64,000 nucleotides of DNA from Atherinomorus stipes (GCA_023101725.1 JALJCO010003968.1:1612001-1676000); one strand, 5' to 3'; shown: positions 24,606-38,386, counted from the stretch's first letter. Numbers and translations are program-made. The notes: generated from the letters alone by a model not told the origin.

Positions 24606-26244
24606 TTAATCAATATTTAAACCCGCCCCTGTCATGTGAGCATAAGCGATAAACTGTTTTGTTTCTGTGCACTTTGTAGACAGTTACTGTAGAGTCTCTT
24701 ACTGAGCGGACAGAGGAGCCTTGATGACAAATTCCTGAAAAAGGTTGCAGATTTTTTTCAATTATACTCTGTGACTCTCAATATGTTGTCTGCTAAATGA
24801 ACTATTGCCATGGTGTGGGTGAATTGAAAGTCTATTATCTGTGCTGGTGTTTTTTACATGGTGGATTGGGGCTGCAGATGATGATGCATATTAGCAGGAT
24901 CTATCCTGAGCATCATTTATCTGCATCAGCAGGAAATGTGTCCTGGAGAGTGTGAGTGATTACATTACCTTGTTGCACATAGATAGTTTTCTCAAGATAA
25001 TACGATGCATGTGTTATCTGTTCAATATGATGCACTTTCATTCATTTATCTACGACAGGATGGAGCCGATAGTGTAGAGCATGTCTGTAGATTACAGGTC
25101 CTACTAAGGAGTCAGCTTGCAGAGGTGTAAATTCTCTAAAAGTTCAGTTTTTAATGTGAAACCTCCCCGAAGCAGAAAGTGCAATGCGTGCAATTCACAG
25201 CCTACTGTACACCACAAAGGATAGGTCAAACAGCACAGCTCAGAAGCTGTTTGACAGTCTCGCTATAGTCTTTATCTGATGTTGATGCTTGCTGTAGTGC
25301 TCCATATAACAGTACATGCAGGTGATATATTGACAAATTAGACTGAAAGCTGAGCCAAAGCTAAAGATCTACAGCATTTTAGATTGGCATTATCATAGGT
25401 TGCAGGTCCACGCGGGTGATAATCTGTCTCTCTAAAATCACGTGTGCCGTAAACACAAGAATGCACCACAATTGAATTTTATCTTCAGATTTTAGCACAG
25501 CTAGAAAATTGCCAGTAATTATCAGTACATAAGGCCAGGGGAACCTTCATATCAAACACACTTACTCAAAACATACACACATATTTGATTCAGTGTTTCC
25601 CCAAGGTTTGCAGCTTAAAACTTGGAGGATTTTTTGTAAGAGAACTTACTTTTCCATCTTAAAAAGGTCTGTATGTACATATTTTTCACTAAAACATTAT
25701 CAATAAAAGAACTCAGGCCAGCTAAATGAGAAATGGCTTCACCAATAAAAGGAAAATGCTTTCCACCCACTGGGGAAAAGGTGATTTCAGCAAACAACAT
25801 CACAACATTTTTTTTTAAAATACAGAAACCAGTGGGAACCTTGTGACTGGTTTATTTGAGAAAATCTACCTCAGTTATGCTTGTTAAATCCTGTAGAGAC
25901 AGTAGTGTACCCCCCTCCCCTGTGTCTGTTGTTGACAACATCTTCAATTCAAGCTGCTAAATATGTTTTGTGGAGATTTTGGTGAGTCATCATTTCAAGC
26001 TGCAGGAAAGAACTGGAGTGATCTACAGAAAAAAGGGAAAAAAAATTGAAACTGGACAGATTTATTTCTTGATCTGTTTATGAGGACACATATAGTTGTT
26101 TCTAGGTCGGTGGTATTTATGTTTATTATACCTTTTTTCTTAAAAAACAAAACTGCATTTTTCCAGGTTGTCATTGGAAATATGTTTTTTTGTTTGTTTG
26201 TTTGTTTTTTAGCATGCTTGGTTGGATTAATAAAATATACAGTT

Positions 26245-26345
26245 AGATTAAAATCGCCAGTTAACCTAAGACACATGTCTTTGGATTGAGGCAGGAAAAT
26301 AAAACACCCAGTGAAATCACACACAGACACAAAGAGCACATGCAA
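26245..26345 (-). repeat. Degenerate dispersed repeat, antisense copy
   Basis: The order CGCCAGTTAACCTAAGACAC, ATGTCTTTGGATTGAGGCAG, CAGACACAAAGAGCACATGC matches the reverse complement of the 'GGTTAATTGG...CCAAAGACATG...' section of the teleost dispersed repeat also seen at 19020-19176. It abuts the reversed LINE fragment that follows. Confidence 0.55.
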
Positions 26346-27015
26346 GATTCAAGGATTCATGACTCAAGGTGCTTTATTGGCATTCTAACAACAGACATGA
26401 AAGAATGAAATTTGTATCTCAAGGCCTGCAGAAGACAGAAAAGTCAAAAGATTTTATAAAAGATCAAACAAATAAGAATAAATAACTGCAAGTTTTCATC
26501 ACTGATAGCACCACAGGGGTCTGTGTGAGTTGTGAAACTGTTCATGAGTCTAACACCCTCAGGGCAGAAGCTGGACCTCAGCCGAGAGGTTCTGGCCTCG
26601 ATGTTGAGCAGCCTTTCCCAGATGGAAGAGGAGCACACAGTTCAAATGAAGGGTGGGTGGGGTCCTTCGTGTTCCCAGAGGCCCTGCTCCTACAGCGACT
26701 GATTTAAATGTCTTTAATGGATAGGAAGCTACACTAGGGGATCCTGCCAGCTGCCTTGACCACCCGCTGCATTGCCTTCCTGTCCTGTTCTGTGCAGAGC
26801 AGCTAAAGTGTGACGGACTGGGTCAGCACACTCTCCACCTTGCATCTGTAGCAGACAGGCTGGGAGGGCAAGACCAGCAGCTTTTAGTAAACTCAGGAAG
26901 AAGAGGAGCTGGTATGTATTCTTTATGGTGCTGGCTGTGTTGGTGGACCAGGCGAGGCTGTCTGCGATGTGTGGACCCACATACTTGAAGCTGGGTACTG
27001 ACTGGACTGCTGTGC
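26346..27015 (-). mobile_element. LINE fragment, reverse orientation, C-terminal reverse-transcriptase end
   Basis: Read on the minus strand, 26729-26990 gives a broken frame with KYVGPHIADSLAWSTNT then LLFFLSLLKAAGL. Further on, 26444-26640 gives SSIWERLLNIEARTSRLRSS followed by FCPEGVRLMNS. These match the order found at the C-terminal end of non-LTR reverse transcriptases of L2/Rex-like teleost LINEs. In those, 'FLGVHISDDLTW' and 'QRLFFLRRLK' come first, and 'RTSRLRNSFFPRAIRLLNS' lies close to the end. Frameshifts separate the blocks, so it is dead. The 3' end lies at about 26350, next to TCAAGGTGCTTTATTGGCAT. Confidence 0.75.
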
Positions 27016-27027
27016 CTGCAATATAAA

Positions 27028-27072
27028 GTGTGTGTGTGTGTGTGCGCGGGGGGGGGGGGGGGGGGGGGGGGG
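27028..27072 (+). repeat. (GT)n followed by a 25-base poly(G) run
   Basis: Positions 27028-27044 are GT repeats and 27048-27072 are 25 consecutive G residues. Such a run can form four-stranded structures and is also prone to sequencing error, so the true length is uncertain. Confidence 0.9.
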
Positions 27073-27606
27073 CTATTTTCTCCTCAAGCTTTAGAGCCTA
27101 ACAGAGAGGACCTAGATTTCAAACTCTTCTCATCATTGCAAATTTGTAAATGTCTTGCCTATGGCTCATGCTTCATTATTTATTTGTTCGTATTTCACTT
27201 GTCTTGTCCAGCATCATAGCAAGCAGATGGTGTAGCTGCTGTATTGTGCTGAACAAATTTGCTTTGCCAAAGACAGCTTAGCTGATAAATGGAAATAAAG
27301 TTTTTTGATTTAAGGCTTCCCTTGATGCTTGAGTATTGCTCTTTGATTTTGGTTATTACTACGTTAAATTTCCATGTTGGACCTGACAAAGGGAAATAAG
27401 GTAAAGGGGAGAGTTGGAAGAAGAGAGAAGGAGACAAAGAAGAGAAGAAAAGGAAGACAGAAAGACAAAACAGATAGAAAGCAACAGTAGTTACAACTCA
27501 AACAGAGAAACCAGAAAACCAGTTGCTACAGTGGTAAAGAAACTACAGTGTGTGTAAGAAAACCAAGCAGACAATCATCAGGAGCACTGATAAGAAGACA
27601 GAGAAA

Positions 27607-27705
27607 AACAAAAAAAAAAAAATAAAAAAATATATATATTTTTTTATAAAAAAAAAAAAAATATTAAAACAAATAAAAAAAAAAAAAAAAAAAAAACCAA
27701 AAAAA
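27607..27705 (+). repeat. A-rich low-complexity tract
   Basis: Runs of A up to about 22 bases interspersed with TAT blocks. The lysine- and phenylalanine-rich open frames on the two strands are artefacts of this composition. Confidence 0.9.
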
Positions 27706-30700
27706 ATTTGGAAAAAACACAATTTTGCCACCAACATGCTCGGGACACTTGCGTTAAACCCAAAGTCAAAGCTCTGATTAACTTAAAAGCACTTTGTTGT
27801 TTCACCACCTGTAGTCCATTCAATTATTGACATCTCCAGCTCAATACCCAGCAGCCATGGCTTAAGTTACACTGCATCAGCATCAGCGACAGATTGCTCA
27901 CCCTGATCCTTGTGTTAAACTGATGCATCAGTGCCAACTGAAAGTTTCCATCTCCAGCATATTTGCAGGGTAATGGGCTGGAGAATGACAGATTGTATGC
28001 TATTATCTTATTGGACAATCAGCGCAGCATCCATGAAAGTGTAAAGAGTGGGTTTAATGACGTGAGACATTTTTTAAAAGGGACAGGAATAGTGCCTCAT
28101 GTAGTCTGGGACTTGAGAGATGATGGGCTGTGAGGTGGGCCATTAGTGGAGCTGCAGCATGCACTGTATGAAAAATAATAAAACAGTTTTCTTATGCTGA
28201 ACAGTTGCTCCTTGTGGTTCAAGATCGATCAGTTTTTCCATATGGAGAAAAGGTGTTAAATCAATGGATGTGATTGACAGGTAGCAAGATTTATGGTGAT
28301 GTGTAATAGCTACTTGTTTTGTGTTCTTTCTTTTCAAGGAAACACAGCAGCAACAGAGGAAGACATGAATAAAAGTGAAGGGAAGAAAAAATAAAAGACA
28401 TGTTTAATGCCTCCTCCACTCAGCTCTTAATTGCATATTTGCCCTGAAGACAAAAACTATGGTTGAACAATGAGGCTGCCCAGGGGAATCACCATAGATT
28501 AATTGGACAGATAGGAACCCTCTGACATTAACATTTATGCATTTGTTTACTCTTTTTCAATGAATAATAATAGGCCGCCTCCCTTGAAGATTCCTAGTTC
28601 CTCATTAGTTCCAGTGTGTTGCTTGTTATGGATAGGAATACTGAAACAGAAAAAGCAAAAAAAAACATTTCAGTTCTGTGCAGGCATAAAAAGAAAACCT
28701 ATTTCCAAAAGTGTTTAACAGTACTTGTTCTTTAATTCTTTTTCTCACACTTGTTATCTATGTTATCAGCTTGTAGATGGACATTAAAGGAGACATAATT
28801 TGCCCTTTTTTTTCTCCACCACACACTTTCCCAAGGTCTTAATGAAATGTCTGTTACATGCTTTGATCAAAATACCACATGGATTAAGTATTACAGCATC
28901 CTTCTCAGTACTGTCAGAGCACCACTGCTCAGAAAAGCTTGTTTTAGAGGTGTGCGCCTCTTCTGAGAACAATGATACAGTTTTGGGCCAAAGATGAAAC
29001 CAATAAGTTGGACCCAAATTGAAGAAACTGAAGAGTTCAGACAAGCATGTACATCAAAACATATAATTAAAAGGCAAATAACATTTTTATATAGCAAATA
29101 CTTCTTTTTTCCTTGTTTGAATGGACAGTTGGTCCTAATACCTCTCAGTTTTATTGGAAGTCACGCATTAAACCGGCCCATGTTAAAGTATTTAGACAGA
29201 ATGTAGTTGGCACACACTATCTGACTTCTGCTTGAACATTAAGGGAACATTACTCCCAAAATTGAAGTCTACAGGGCTCTTAACACTATATATCCTCTGA
29301 GGATGGGGTCAATGTAATGATGGGTGCAGCTCATTAAAGCAGAGCTGTTCACTTGACAATCCGCTTCATGGTTCCAGTCTATTTAATCTGGGAACACTTT
29401 GGAATTCAGAATTTCCGACTTAGGAATGCAAGTCATGGTTGTCAACCCAAACACTCAGATTTTCTGTTATTTCTCAAAAAGGCAGATTTTGGAATCAAAA
29501 TTAAGTTGTTTCTTTATATAAGTAATAAGGATTTTCTGAGATCACAGCTCATCTTTTCACAGGTTAAGGCATCAAGCATGCATTGCGTGCCCTACTATAG
29601 ACTAACAGCTTGCAGTATTAGGAGTTTTATGGTTCACTGCTTGTTAATAGCGTTGGCGTTACTTCCAGCTGTATAGTGTTTGTACCATCGTCATTTGGTG
29701 CCGAGCTATATTCTCTGCGATGTTGTTTGGGTAATGAAGAATCCGTGTATTTGTTCCTTGGCCACACATTTCACATTAACAGCATTCTGATGTTTAGTCG
29801 TGTTAGCTGGGAGCGTTAATTAGAACAAGCAGCTGTGGTGGTGCAGAATGTGGCATGAAGACAAATGCCAGAGACTAATTTTGTATGAGATGGACAGGTT
29901 ACAGCCTGCATAATCACAGCAGACCATACTCAAGAGGAAGTTAAGATGAGTGGTCTGAATACATGCAGCGGACTTGATGTGACCACATTTTCCCCTCACA
30001 CTGATTTTTGCAAAGTACTCACTTTAAAGGGAGCTAGGGAATATGACCTCACGGTCTTTGTACAGTTATGAGGAAAAATATGTTTAGTATGGGAATTGTT
30101 TGATGGTGTTATATATTCCGGGTGTGTAGGCCAGCAGCTATGAAACAGTTCATTCTTTAACAGCTCTGCTGTGCCTCACTGCCGCGGTGGTTGTCGTGTT
30201 CAGAGCCGAGGAAATTAATAAGGGTGATGTAGCTGTACTACAAATTACTGTGTTTCACACCCAAAAATGAAGTGTGTTTTTATTTGAAGCATAAAAAAGT
30301 TCAGAGGCTGACACCACAGCATTTTTCATCCTTGTGTTGCACCTACAGCAATTCATTCTTATCAAAACTCTGTTATCAGTTCCTAAGACTTTTTAAGACT
30401 TTCCACTATTGAAAAGCAGAGACAGTAAAAAAAAAAAAAAAAAAGATTTAGGAAGCAGAGGAAGACATGTCTGGAAGCATGAAGATAAAGCTACCATCAT
30501 CAGGAATGAAAGAAAACAAAATCTTTAGAGTGTACTGTATATGCAGAGAAGGCATATTTGGTGGAAAGAAACTGACTTCAGTCATCTGCTTGAAACTCAG
30601 ACATTGCACAGTGATATAGATACTTTTCATTTAGATGACACTTTAGGGAGGTAGTATATGATGGTGGAGGAAATGTGCCCATCAAACGATCCACTCAGAC

Positions 30701-33699
30701 TCTCCATCACATCCCTTTCCTGACAAGCAGCTTTAATACTTGTGAATATCTGCAGTCTGGCAAGTCTTGTTGGACTAGTTTGTGCTTTTCTCTCATGAAC
30801 ATCTCTTGTAAGCTTTATTAGTCTAAAAATGGCATTAACAATTCTGTTAGCATAGAAGAAACTATCTGTCCCTGAGTTCTCATAGAAGGCAGTTGATCCA
30901 TTTTTCCAGAAATCCCTTTTTCTGCTTAACTTGCATTTTGTTTTTTGTTTTTTACCATATCACTTGCATTGTTGATCATTATTCCAATAAAACATTGTTT
31001 TAGCATTTAGTCCAGTAAAGAAAAAATAAATTGGACTTTTCGGCATCCTCATGAGGTCCCTAGTTGCTATGCAACCATTGGCCTTGCCTTTTGTTCTGTG
31101 TTTGTAATGAGCTATGAGATCATTTCTGATCTCATACATGCTTGTTTGGGGTTCAGTTAAACTTTTAGTGTTACTGCTCAAAAGAAAAGAAAAGAAAAAG
31201 TGAAAAGATCCCACAACAGCCTGCAAGAATTATTCCCACTTCAAGTTATTCTACTTTCTATAAAGTAAAATAGCTCTGGAGACATATGTCTCGATTGGTA
31301 TAATCTTCTGTAGCATGCAAATGAAGGAATAAATAATTAAATTGATTTTGTGGCATACTAACCACATTTCAACAGGTTGAAAAGAGAATAAAATCCTACA
31401 TTTTTGAAAAATATTTGCTTAGGTGGCTGTTTGTTTAGCTCTGTGTCAGCTAAAGGGCATTTTCTCTTTTTTTTTTCTTTTTCCTTTCCTGTGACGAGTT
31501 ATCACGAGTGTGCCCTTGCATGCAAGTCCTAATGGCATGCATCATCTCCTCTTGGAAATGAAAAGTTTTCATGCGCCACATAAAAAATCATCCTTAACAG
31601 TATAAACTGTGATTTTGATATGAAGTTCTGTATGTAATTCATAGGTTCACAATATGAGGTGCCAGCATTGGCCCACTGCATGAGAACCCATGCTGCAAGC
31701 TTACTGCATAGAGTGAGTAGTTTAGTCTGATATAGATACCTGCAGATCATCAGGTTTTTGAGCGATCCTGCCCATTTCCCATCAGTTCAATTTCCCAACA
31801 AGAGAAAACATCCCACATCACTGTCACATGCTATCATTTCCTCTCAGCACTTTCTGTCAAAACAAACATCTTGTCTTTTACAGCTCTTACATTCTTCATT
31901 TTATGGGGCAACAAGTCAAGCATTCATGAAAGATGTCACATGGCCAGTGATCCTTCCACTACATGAAAATGTCCTACGGTTTGCGACCAGTTCAGTATTT
32001 TTCTCTGATTTAGTTATTTTTAGTGTTTGTGAGGCAGGACGGACCTCTAATGGCTCCACTGAATGACTAATCCCTCACCCCTGCTTTCTGACTTGTCTTC
32101 CTCCTCCCTTTGTGGTTTGTTTTACCGATGCAGTGACTTCACTTGCTTCAGGCACCACATCACACAGAAAAGTTGTGAAGCCTGAGGTGGGGAACGGAGA
32201 CAAAGAAAGGTGTTTGATCAACTATGTGCCTTTATGGTGACTGAACAGCATAAATGGGAGTTTTTATTTGGAAATGAACAGCAACGCATGGAAAGGAAGT
32301 GAGCTTGTACGCTGTGGGCCTAGCCGGAGCCATCGGCCATTAGTTGCTAATAAAGCTTTCATCCTCTGTCCCTGTTATCTGCACATGATTTCAAGACAAG
32401 CATCATAATCTGGAACTTGCTTTAAATGTGAATGAATTGCTTTCTCATGACTTGTGCACAGAGATCTTGACTCATTGAGGCGCTATAGTACCTTTGCATT
32501 GGTTAGTATTTAACTATGCTTGGCCTAGAAGCATGCTTATTTGATATCCATCTGCTGCCTGCTGGAGGGTTCCTACTAGTTTTTTCTTCTGCTCTCATTA
32601 ATATGACATTTTAGCCTTGCTATTGGCAAAACTGAGGCGCTTGTTCGGTTGGTTGACTAGTCGTACAATTTGGTCCTCCCTTTCAGTAGAGCTTTGACAT
32701 TGTATTGGATGGATTTGCAGACAATTTGGGCTCCAAAAGATGAATCCTAATGCCTCTGGTGATTTTCTTTATTCTCTAGTGTCACCATGAAGCTGACACT
32801 TTTGGTTGAAATATTTTAACAAACACGAAGTGGTGCCCTTGCAATCTATTAAATAATAAGACTTAAATAAGACTGTCCCTTTTTTTCTTTTCTTTTTTTT
32901 TCCAGTTCCTTTTTCTAGCTGCATGAGCCCTTTTTTGTGACAGATGTCCCAAGGATAAGCTGCCCCAGTCAAAATGAAGCAAAGCAGACCAATTTATCCC
33001 CCCAACAGCCTTTTTTGTCCACAGTATTTATTATTTTTTAACCTTTATTGAACCAGGAAAATAAAACCCTTGAGGTAGTCTTTAGTGAGCAGCATACGAG
33101 CAGAAGTATTTGTCTTGGAAAGCAGTGACTTGCTCCTGTAGCCCTGCCAGGCACACCATTACTGCTAAGAGTTCTCTCTATGGTGGACATTAACATCATC
33201 CAATGTGAGAGAGGCTTTTTGTTTCCCTGGGTTCTTTTGTGACCTTGCAGACTATTACCCACTTGCACTTGCAGCGATCTTTGTTGCTTGACCACTCCTG
33301 GGAAGGGTAACTTGAATTTCCTTCTTTTGTACACAGCCTGCCTGACTGTGGGTTGGTGGAGTCAAAACGCTTTGCAAATAGTTTTAACCTTTTCCAACCC
33401 GGTGAACAACAATTCTTTCCATGTGTGTGCCATGATGAACTTCCACAAACATGGCTCATAAAGGTTACACTTTGATAAATCTCTGTTCAGGAAATAAGAT
33501 AAACCACCCACGAACCCGGTTATTAGCTTGTTCATTGAAAACATCCATGACCTTTTGTGTTGACTCCTAATCCCAAATATTTACATACCCTAACCCTATT
33601 ATAATTGGTGTAGTTTAGCTTTATCTTCATTAAATTTGCAAGGCTTTCCCTGAAAAGTGCACCATCTGGAAGTATATACAGTACATAATGAGCAAATTT

Positions 33700-33965
33700 G
33701 CACGTTCTGATGACGTCTAGATGTGGTCCTTGACAGATGTCCAAAGGAGGTACTTCTATGAACATCAGATTAACTTCTAAAAGAGGTCCAATAATGACGT
33801 CTAAATCTTGGATCCATTTTTCACGTTACTTCTAGATTTGGTCTTCAGATGACGTCCAAATTCTGAACGTCATTACAACGTCTAAAAAAGGTCCAATTTA
33901 GACATTATATTTCTAAACCATTTTGCACATCGCACCGATGTCTAGATGTGGTCTTTGAAGGGCCG
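33700..33965. repeat. Degenerate reiterated GACGTCTA / GGTCC repeat
   Basis: Variants of (G)A(C/T)GTC(T/C)A(A/G)A followed by GGTC(C/T) recur about every 30-60 bases. GATGACGTCTAGATGTGGTC at 33708 returns as CGATGTCTAGATGTGGTC near 33938. Between them lie TTCTAAAAGAGGTCC, GACGTCTAAATCTTGG, TTCTAGATTTGGTC, GACGTCCAAATTC and AACGTCTAAAAAAGGTCC. No open frame spans it. I recall similar arrays in other teleosts but cannot name a family. Confidence 0.6.
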
Positions 33966-33999
33966 ACCCAAAACTGATATAATCTGCATGTTTCTCTGA

Positions 34000-34334
34000 C
34001 ATCCGATGTTTGGTGGGTTATATCATGACCTCCGAACAGTTTTATTTGAGAAAATTCAGTGTAAAAAGCCTTATTTGTTTTGGATGATTGATAGTGAAAT
34101 GTTGAATTGGCGATTTAAAAATGGAATATACAGTTAGGTGAATTATTTGGAAAAGGCATGGAAGCTCAAACAGAGCTCTCTGTATCCTGAAGTTGTATAA
34201 TTGTTATTTTGTATGTGGGGCATCTTCTTTTTCTTCTTTTTAGGCTCTAAAGGTATCAGTGTCATATAAGCCCATATGGGCTAGGCACGTAAGTGTATGA
34301 CACTTAAATAAACATTTATTCTATTCTATTCTAA
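34000..34334 (+). mobile_element. LINE 3' end with (ATTCT)n tail
   Basis: The segment ends AGTGTATGACACTTAAATAA then ACATTTATTCTATTCTATTC, the 3' terminus style of a teleost CR1/L2-like LINE with a short tandem tail. Upstream lies a typical 3'-untranslated stretch including CATATAAGCCCATATGGGCT. Reverse-transcriptase sequence is absent, as in most 5'-truncated LINE copies. The left border is approximate. Confidence 0.6.
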
Positions 34335-34477
34335 TCCTATATTTTTGGATGGTATAGCAAACTGTGTTCACAGACAAAAGAAATGTTCCTGAGCCCACGT
34401 AGAGATTTTTATGATACAGTCGTGGTTGTTTTTAATGCAGCGTCATCTGGAGGACCGAAGACACAACTACATGTTTA

Positions 34478-35025
34478 CTAGGGGTGTAAATCACTGGTTT
34501 GATCCCGATACGATATTATATTGATACTGTGGATAGCGATTAGATGTCTGCCACTTTCTCAAATTCAGTTAGGATACGATTTCAATTCGATTTGATTTAA
34601 GATTTACTGATTGACATGATATAAAACAATATTAGAAGTAATAAACAAAGTTTTTTTTTCTAAACATAACTAAGTTTTACAGTACAATCCCCCTGTGTCA
34701 CATCTATTCACTGCACAACTATGAACATATATTTTGTTGTGAAAATGTTGTGTCTGGAACTTAAAAATAAAACCATTTTCAAATTAAAAGTGGGTTTGAT
34801 ATCAATGTTAGGTTGATATTGGGTTTTTGGGTTGATTTACCATTAACACATCAATCTATATCAATGTCCTGCACTTCACAGCTTTTTTTCAGCAGTGTCT
34901 GCTTAAGCTAATATTTTTCATGAAAAAATAAAATGCCTCAATATCAACTTTTTTTTTTCCTTTTTATTTCTATCGTGAGAAAAAATAATAGATCGTGAGA
35001 TGAGCAAATCATTGTGTTTTTTTGT
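34478..35025. mobile_element. Eroded hAT-like relic
   Basis: Begins CTAGGGGTGTAAATCACTGG followed by GATCCCGATACGATATTATA, the kind of left end common in teleost hAT-derived short elements ('GGGGTGTAACGATTCA...GATACGATA'). Near 34985-35013, ATAGATCGTGAGATGAGCAA followed by ATCATTG could be the decayed right arm, but no intact right terminus or target duplication is seen. Confidence 0.5.
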
Positions 35026-37949
35026 TTATATTTGCAATTTTACACAGTCGGACGTTTGTAAATGTCTAGGCAGCACTGTAAAGGTCCAATTAGGGAGGAC
35101 AGTCCAATGACTTTGTAGTTGAAAGGATTTTTTTCTGAATTGCTTCCTCCATTTTTCTCACCTTCTCTCCTGCTGCTCTTCTCTCTGCTTTGGTTTTGCT
35201 GGATTTTACACCCCAGTGCATTCACTTAAGCCAAGCATAAACTGAAGGTACACTGAGCTGTATGTAAATCAATTTGGAACGCAGCCATACGTGGAAATAG
35301 AATTAGACTTGTCAGCCACACCTATTTAGATACTCCTCTTCATCTCATTCTCCTTCTATAGAAGTGAGCTTTTTTTTTTTTTAATTTGGCATGTGCTACC
35401 ATAAGTAGCAGCTATAGGAAGGCTTTGGGTTTGGCTTGTGGGGGAGAGGGGATTAAAAGAAATCACTGAAGTTAGCAGCCTTCAAAGGGAGCAGTGAGAC
35501 TGCAAGAAGAGCCACATTGCTCTCGAATGGTTTCATGCTCATAGGGATTTGTGTAATGGTGAATTACTACATGAGGCATGGAGTCGCATATATGTAAATA
35601 AATCTCAACACTTCAAATTTGTGTGCAACATTGTACTCTTGGAGTGTCTGAAGGAAACTTAAAATGAAAAAACATTGATTGTAAACAGCATGTGGCCATC
35701 TTTCAGCGTCATTGATTATGCAGTTGTAGTAGTCTGTGTCTGTTTGGTGGGATTTATCCTTTTCAGCTAGGACTCATCAGAGCACACTTTTGGTTCACTT
35801 CTATTTGCCATCATTTTGAATATGACAGAAAGTCAAATTCCTCACTTTATTTTGTACAGCAGATAAAAAGAAGAAAGCTTTTTTGTGCTCTCTGTAATGA
35901 GTTTTTCTGCCGTTCCTGTGTGGACGGTCCCTGCATTGTGGAAGTCATATCTTTTGCACAAACTTATTGGTTCCTGTGTAGAATACACGTCATGTTAGCA
36001 ATTCACAAATGTCAACAAGAGGATGAGTAACCAATTGCTGTGAGATGTCAGGTTGAAGGTTTTCCATCAGTCTTCACAGCCACTAAATGAGTCTTTCTTC
36101 AAAGTATGTGGGAGGCTTTATTTAGATTCACTGATGGACATATTTTTTGTTTTTCCATGCAGGGAATCATTCTCCTAATTGCATTGAAACAATGCAGCTA
36201 TGAGTTGCATACCAGCCTCAGAAACCAAAGGTGGAAATCTGTTCGCCTGACTTTTTAGAAACAATCAATAATTCATGCAGTAAATTATTTCCAGAGAAGT
36301 TAAATTAACTCTGAAGAGCTGCTTGCGAGCTGTGGATGAAACAGACAAGAGATTGTTTTGAAGACAAATAACAGTATTTTGTACCTCCCAGAGGTGCCGT
36401 TAATGAGCCTGCCATTTATCACAATTAACCTGGGCGAATATTAGTGGACTGTTAATTAGATGTGATACTGTGTAGAATGAGCGCAACACACACTCAGGAG
36501 CATTTTAAATACATAGTTGTTGATAATTGATTAGTTGCTAAATATTGTAGAAAATAAATGTTACTTTTTCAAAACCATGAAAATAGTATTACAATCAGGA
36601 AAGTACTCAGTGGCCCATGCCAGAAGTTTAAAGTTGAGTGCACGGTTGCTTTTCTCAGCCGTGCTAATGGTAGTGTGCCAGAACTGAAGTCTTAATACTT
36701 ATTGCAGTGGGAGGTTTTGTGTCATGTTCCTCTTGCTCTTTGGAACCTCACATGCTGTGCAAGGAGCACACTGAAAAACAGCAAGAGCTGCAGGGATGAG
36801 TGTAGCAGCAGATCAGTCGCTGTACACATCTGAATGACCTATCAAAACCAGAGTAAAATAATTGCAGATTTTACACAAAAATCACGTCAATGTTAAACAG
36901 ATATGTTTGAATTGTGTTGTTTTTGTGAATAATTAAATGCAAAAGTCTTGAGCCACAACTCAACAGAAAATAAGTTTAGCAAAAGAGAAAAGAAATTTGT
37001 ATTAGGTTGATTTTTTATTATTGTTAATATTATATGTTAATCCTTGGCAATAAGTCTTATAGAACTGGAAAATCTAGTTTAGTTTCCCTTGTAAGTGGTG
37101 CCACATTAGTAAAGAAAAAGCATTTGCGGGATAAGTTGAGTTGAGTAGGAATTGAGTTTGTGGGCTGTGTCCTTTAGATACAGTCATTGCCAAATCCTCA
37201 CAGCTTATTGTCCGACTGAGTCTTGTTTTGAGCCTCTGGTACCTCCCAGGTGCTGACAATCAGATCCCGCACCTACACCGGTCATAGAGTAAAGATGTGG
37301 AGAAGACATGAAGAACCCTATGGAGAAATAAGCAGGCTTTCCAGCAGGATAAGATCTATTGGAAAGAACTATCAAGAAATAATCCTATAAACACAAACCT
37401 TCTTACTTTTTGTACAAGTTTATACACTATGGTTAGTTGATACATGTCCAAACATGAATGGAAATAAAGTAAATAAGGTAAAAACAGCTGTTATATACTT
37501 ACATCATTCTTTTTCGAATTTGATAAGACAACCTTCACAATATAAAGCAGTGAAGTAAATAATTTGATAGTTTTTAATATGAACATGAACCATGGTCCAC
37601 TCTGATTTGCAACCTACAGGGCAGCGGAATTAGTGTTCATGCCTGTGTTCTTCTCATTTTTAGAAACCTGAATAACAGAAAACCAACAGAGCTTAGCAAA
37701 GTAAATGTGACACAGAAAAACAGAGCTAATCAGTTATTACTTACCGTTGGATAGCTACAATATAGCATACTCTGCATCCATCTGTCAACCTGGTTTCTCT
37801 CTGGGCCTTCTCCAAATCTGATCCCATCCAATCGGATATTTTGCTTTTTCTTGTGTGGTTTCTTGCTTGTACAGTTAATCTCTTTTCCTCATCTCAAGGT
37901 TCCCTGTGCTGCATCTGCCACTATAGATATACACACATATATATGTATG

Positions 37950-38256
37950 TATATATATATATATATATATATATTAGGGCTGAACGATATGAACAAAATT
38001 TCATATCTCGATATTCATGCCAGAAATCTCAATATCGATACGATACGATATGACTACGGTTTTGTTGAAAACCAAGCACTTTGGTGGAAAGTGCAGTTTT
38101 GTTGTGACTTCCAGAGCTTTTTTATGCAGGACAAGCGCAGGGGAAATCTATATCTTGCTTTTGCAATATTAATATCTTGAATGTCCATATCTCGATATAG
38201 ATACGATAACGATATATCTTTCAGCCCTAACATATATATATATATATATATATACA
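37950..38256. mobile_element. Short hAT-like MITE inserted in an (AT)n microsatellite
   Basis: The element proper is about 37975-38229. Its left end TAGGGCTGAACGATATGAAC and right end TATCTTTCAGCCCTA are inverted, and the interior carries TATCTCGATAT and CGATACGATA motifs near both ends. It is flanked on the left by (AT)n at 37950-37974 and on the right by (AT)n at 38231-38254. Because the flanks are themselves repetitive, an 8-bp duplication cannot be proven. Length about 255 bp, no coding capacity. Confidence 0.75.
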
Positions 38257-38341
38257 TACATTTATATATATTAATTCATTCATTCAAACTTTATTTCAGA
38301 CACAAGAAATATGGTCCGTAGAGAAGTAAAAAAAACTACTA

Positions 38342-38343
<2 letters not shown>

Positions 38344-38386
<43 letters not shown>

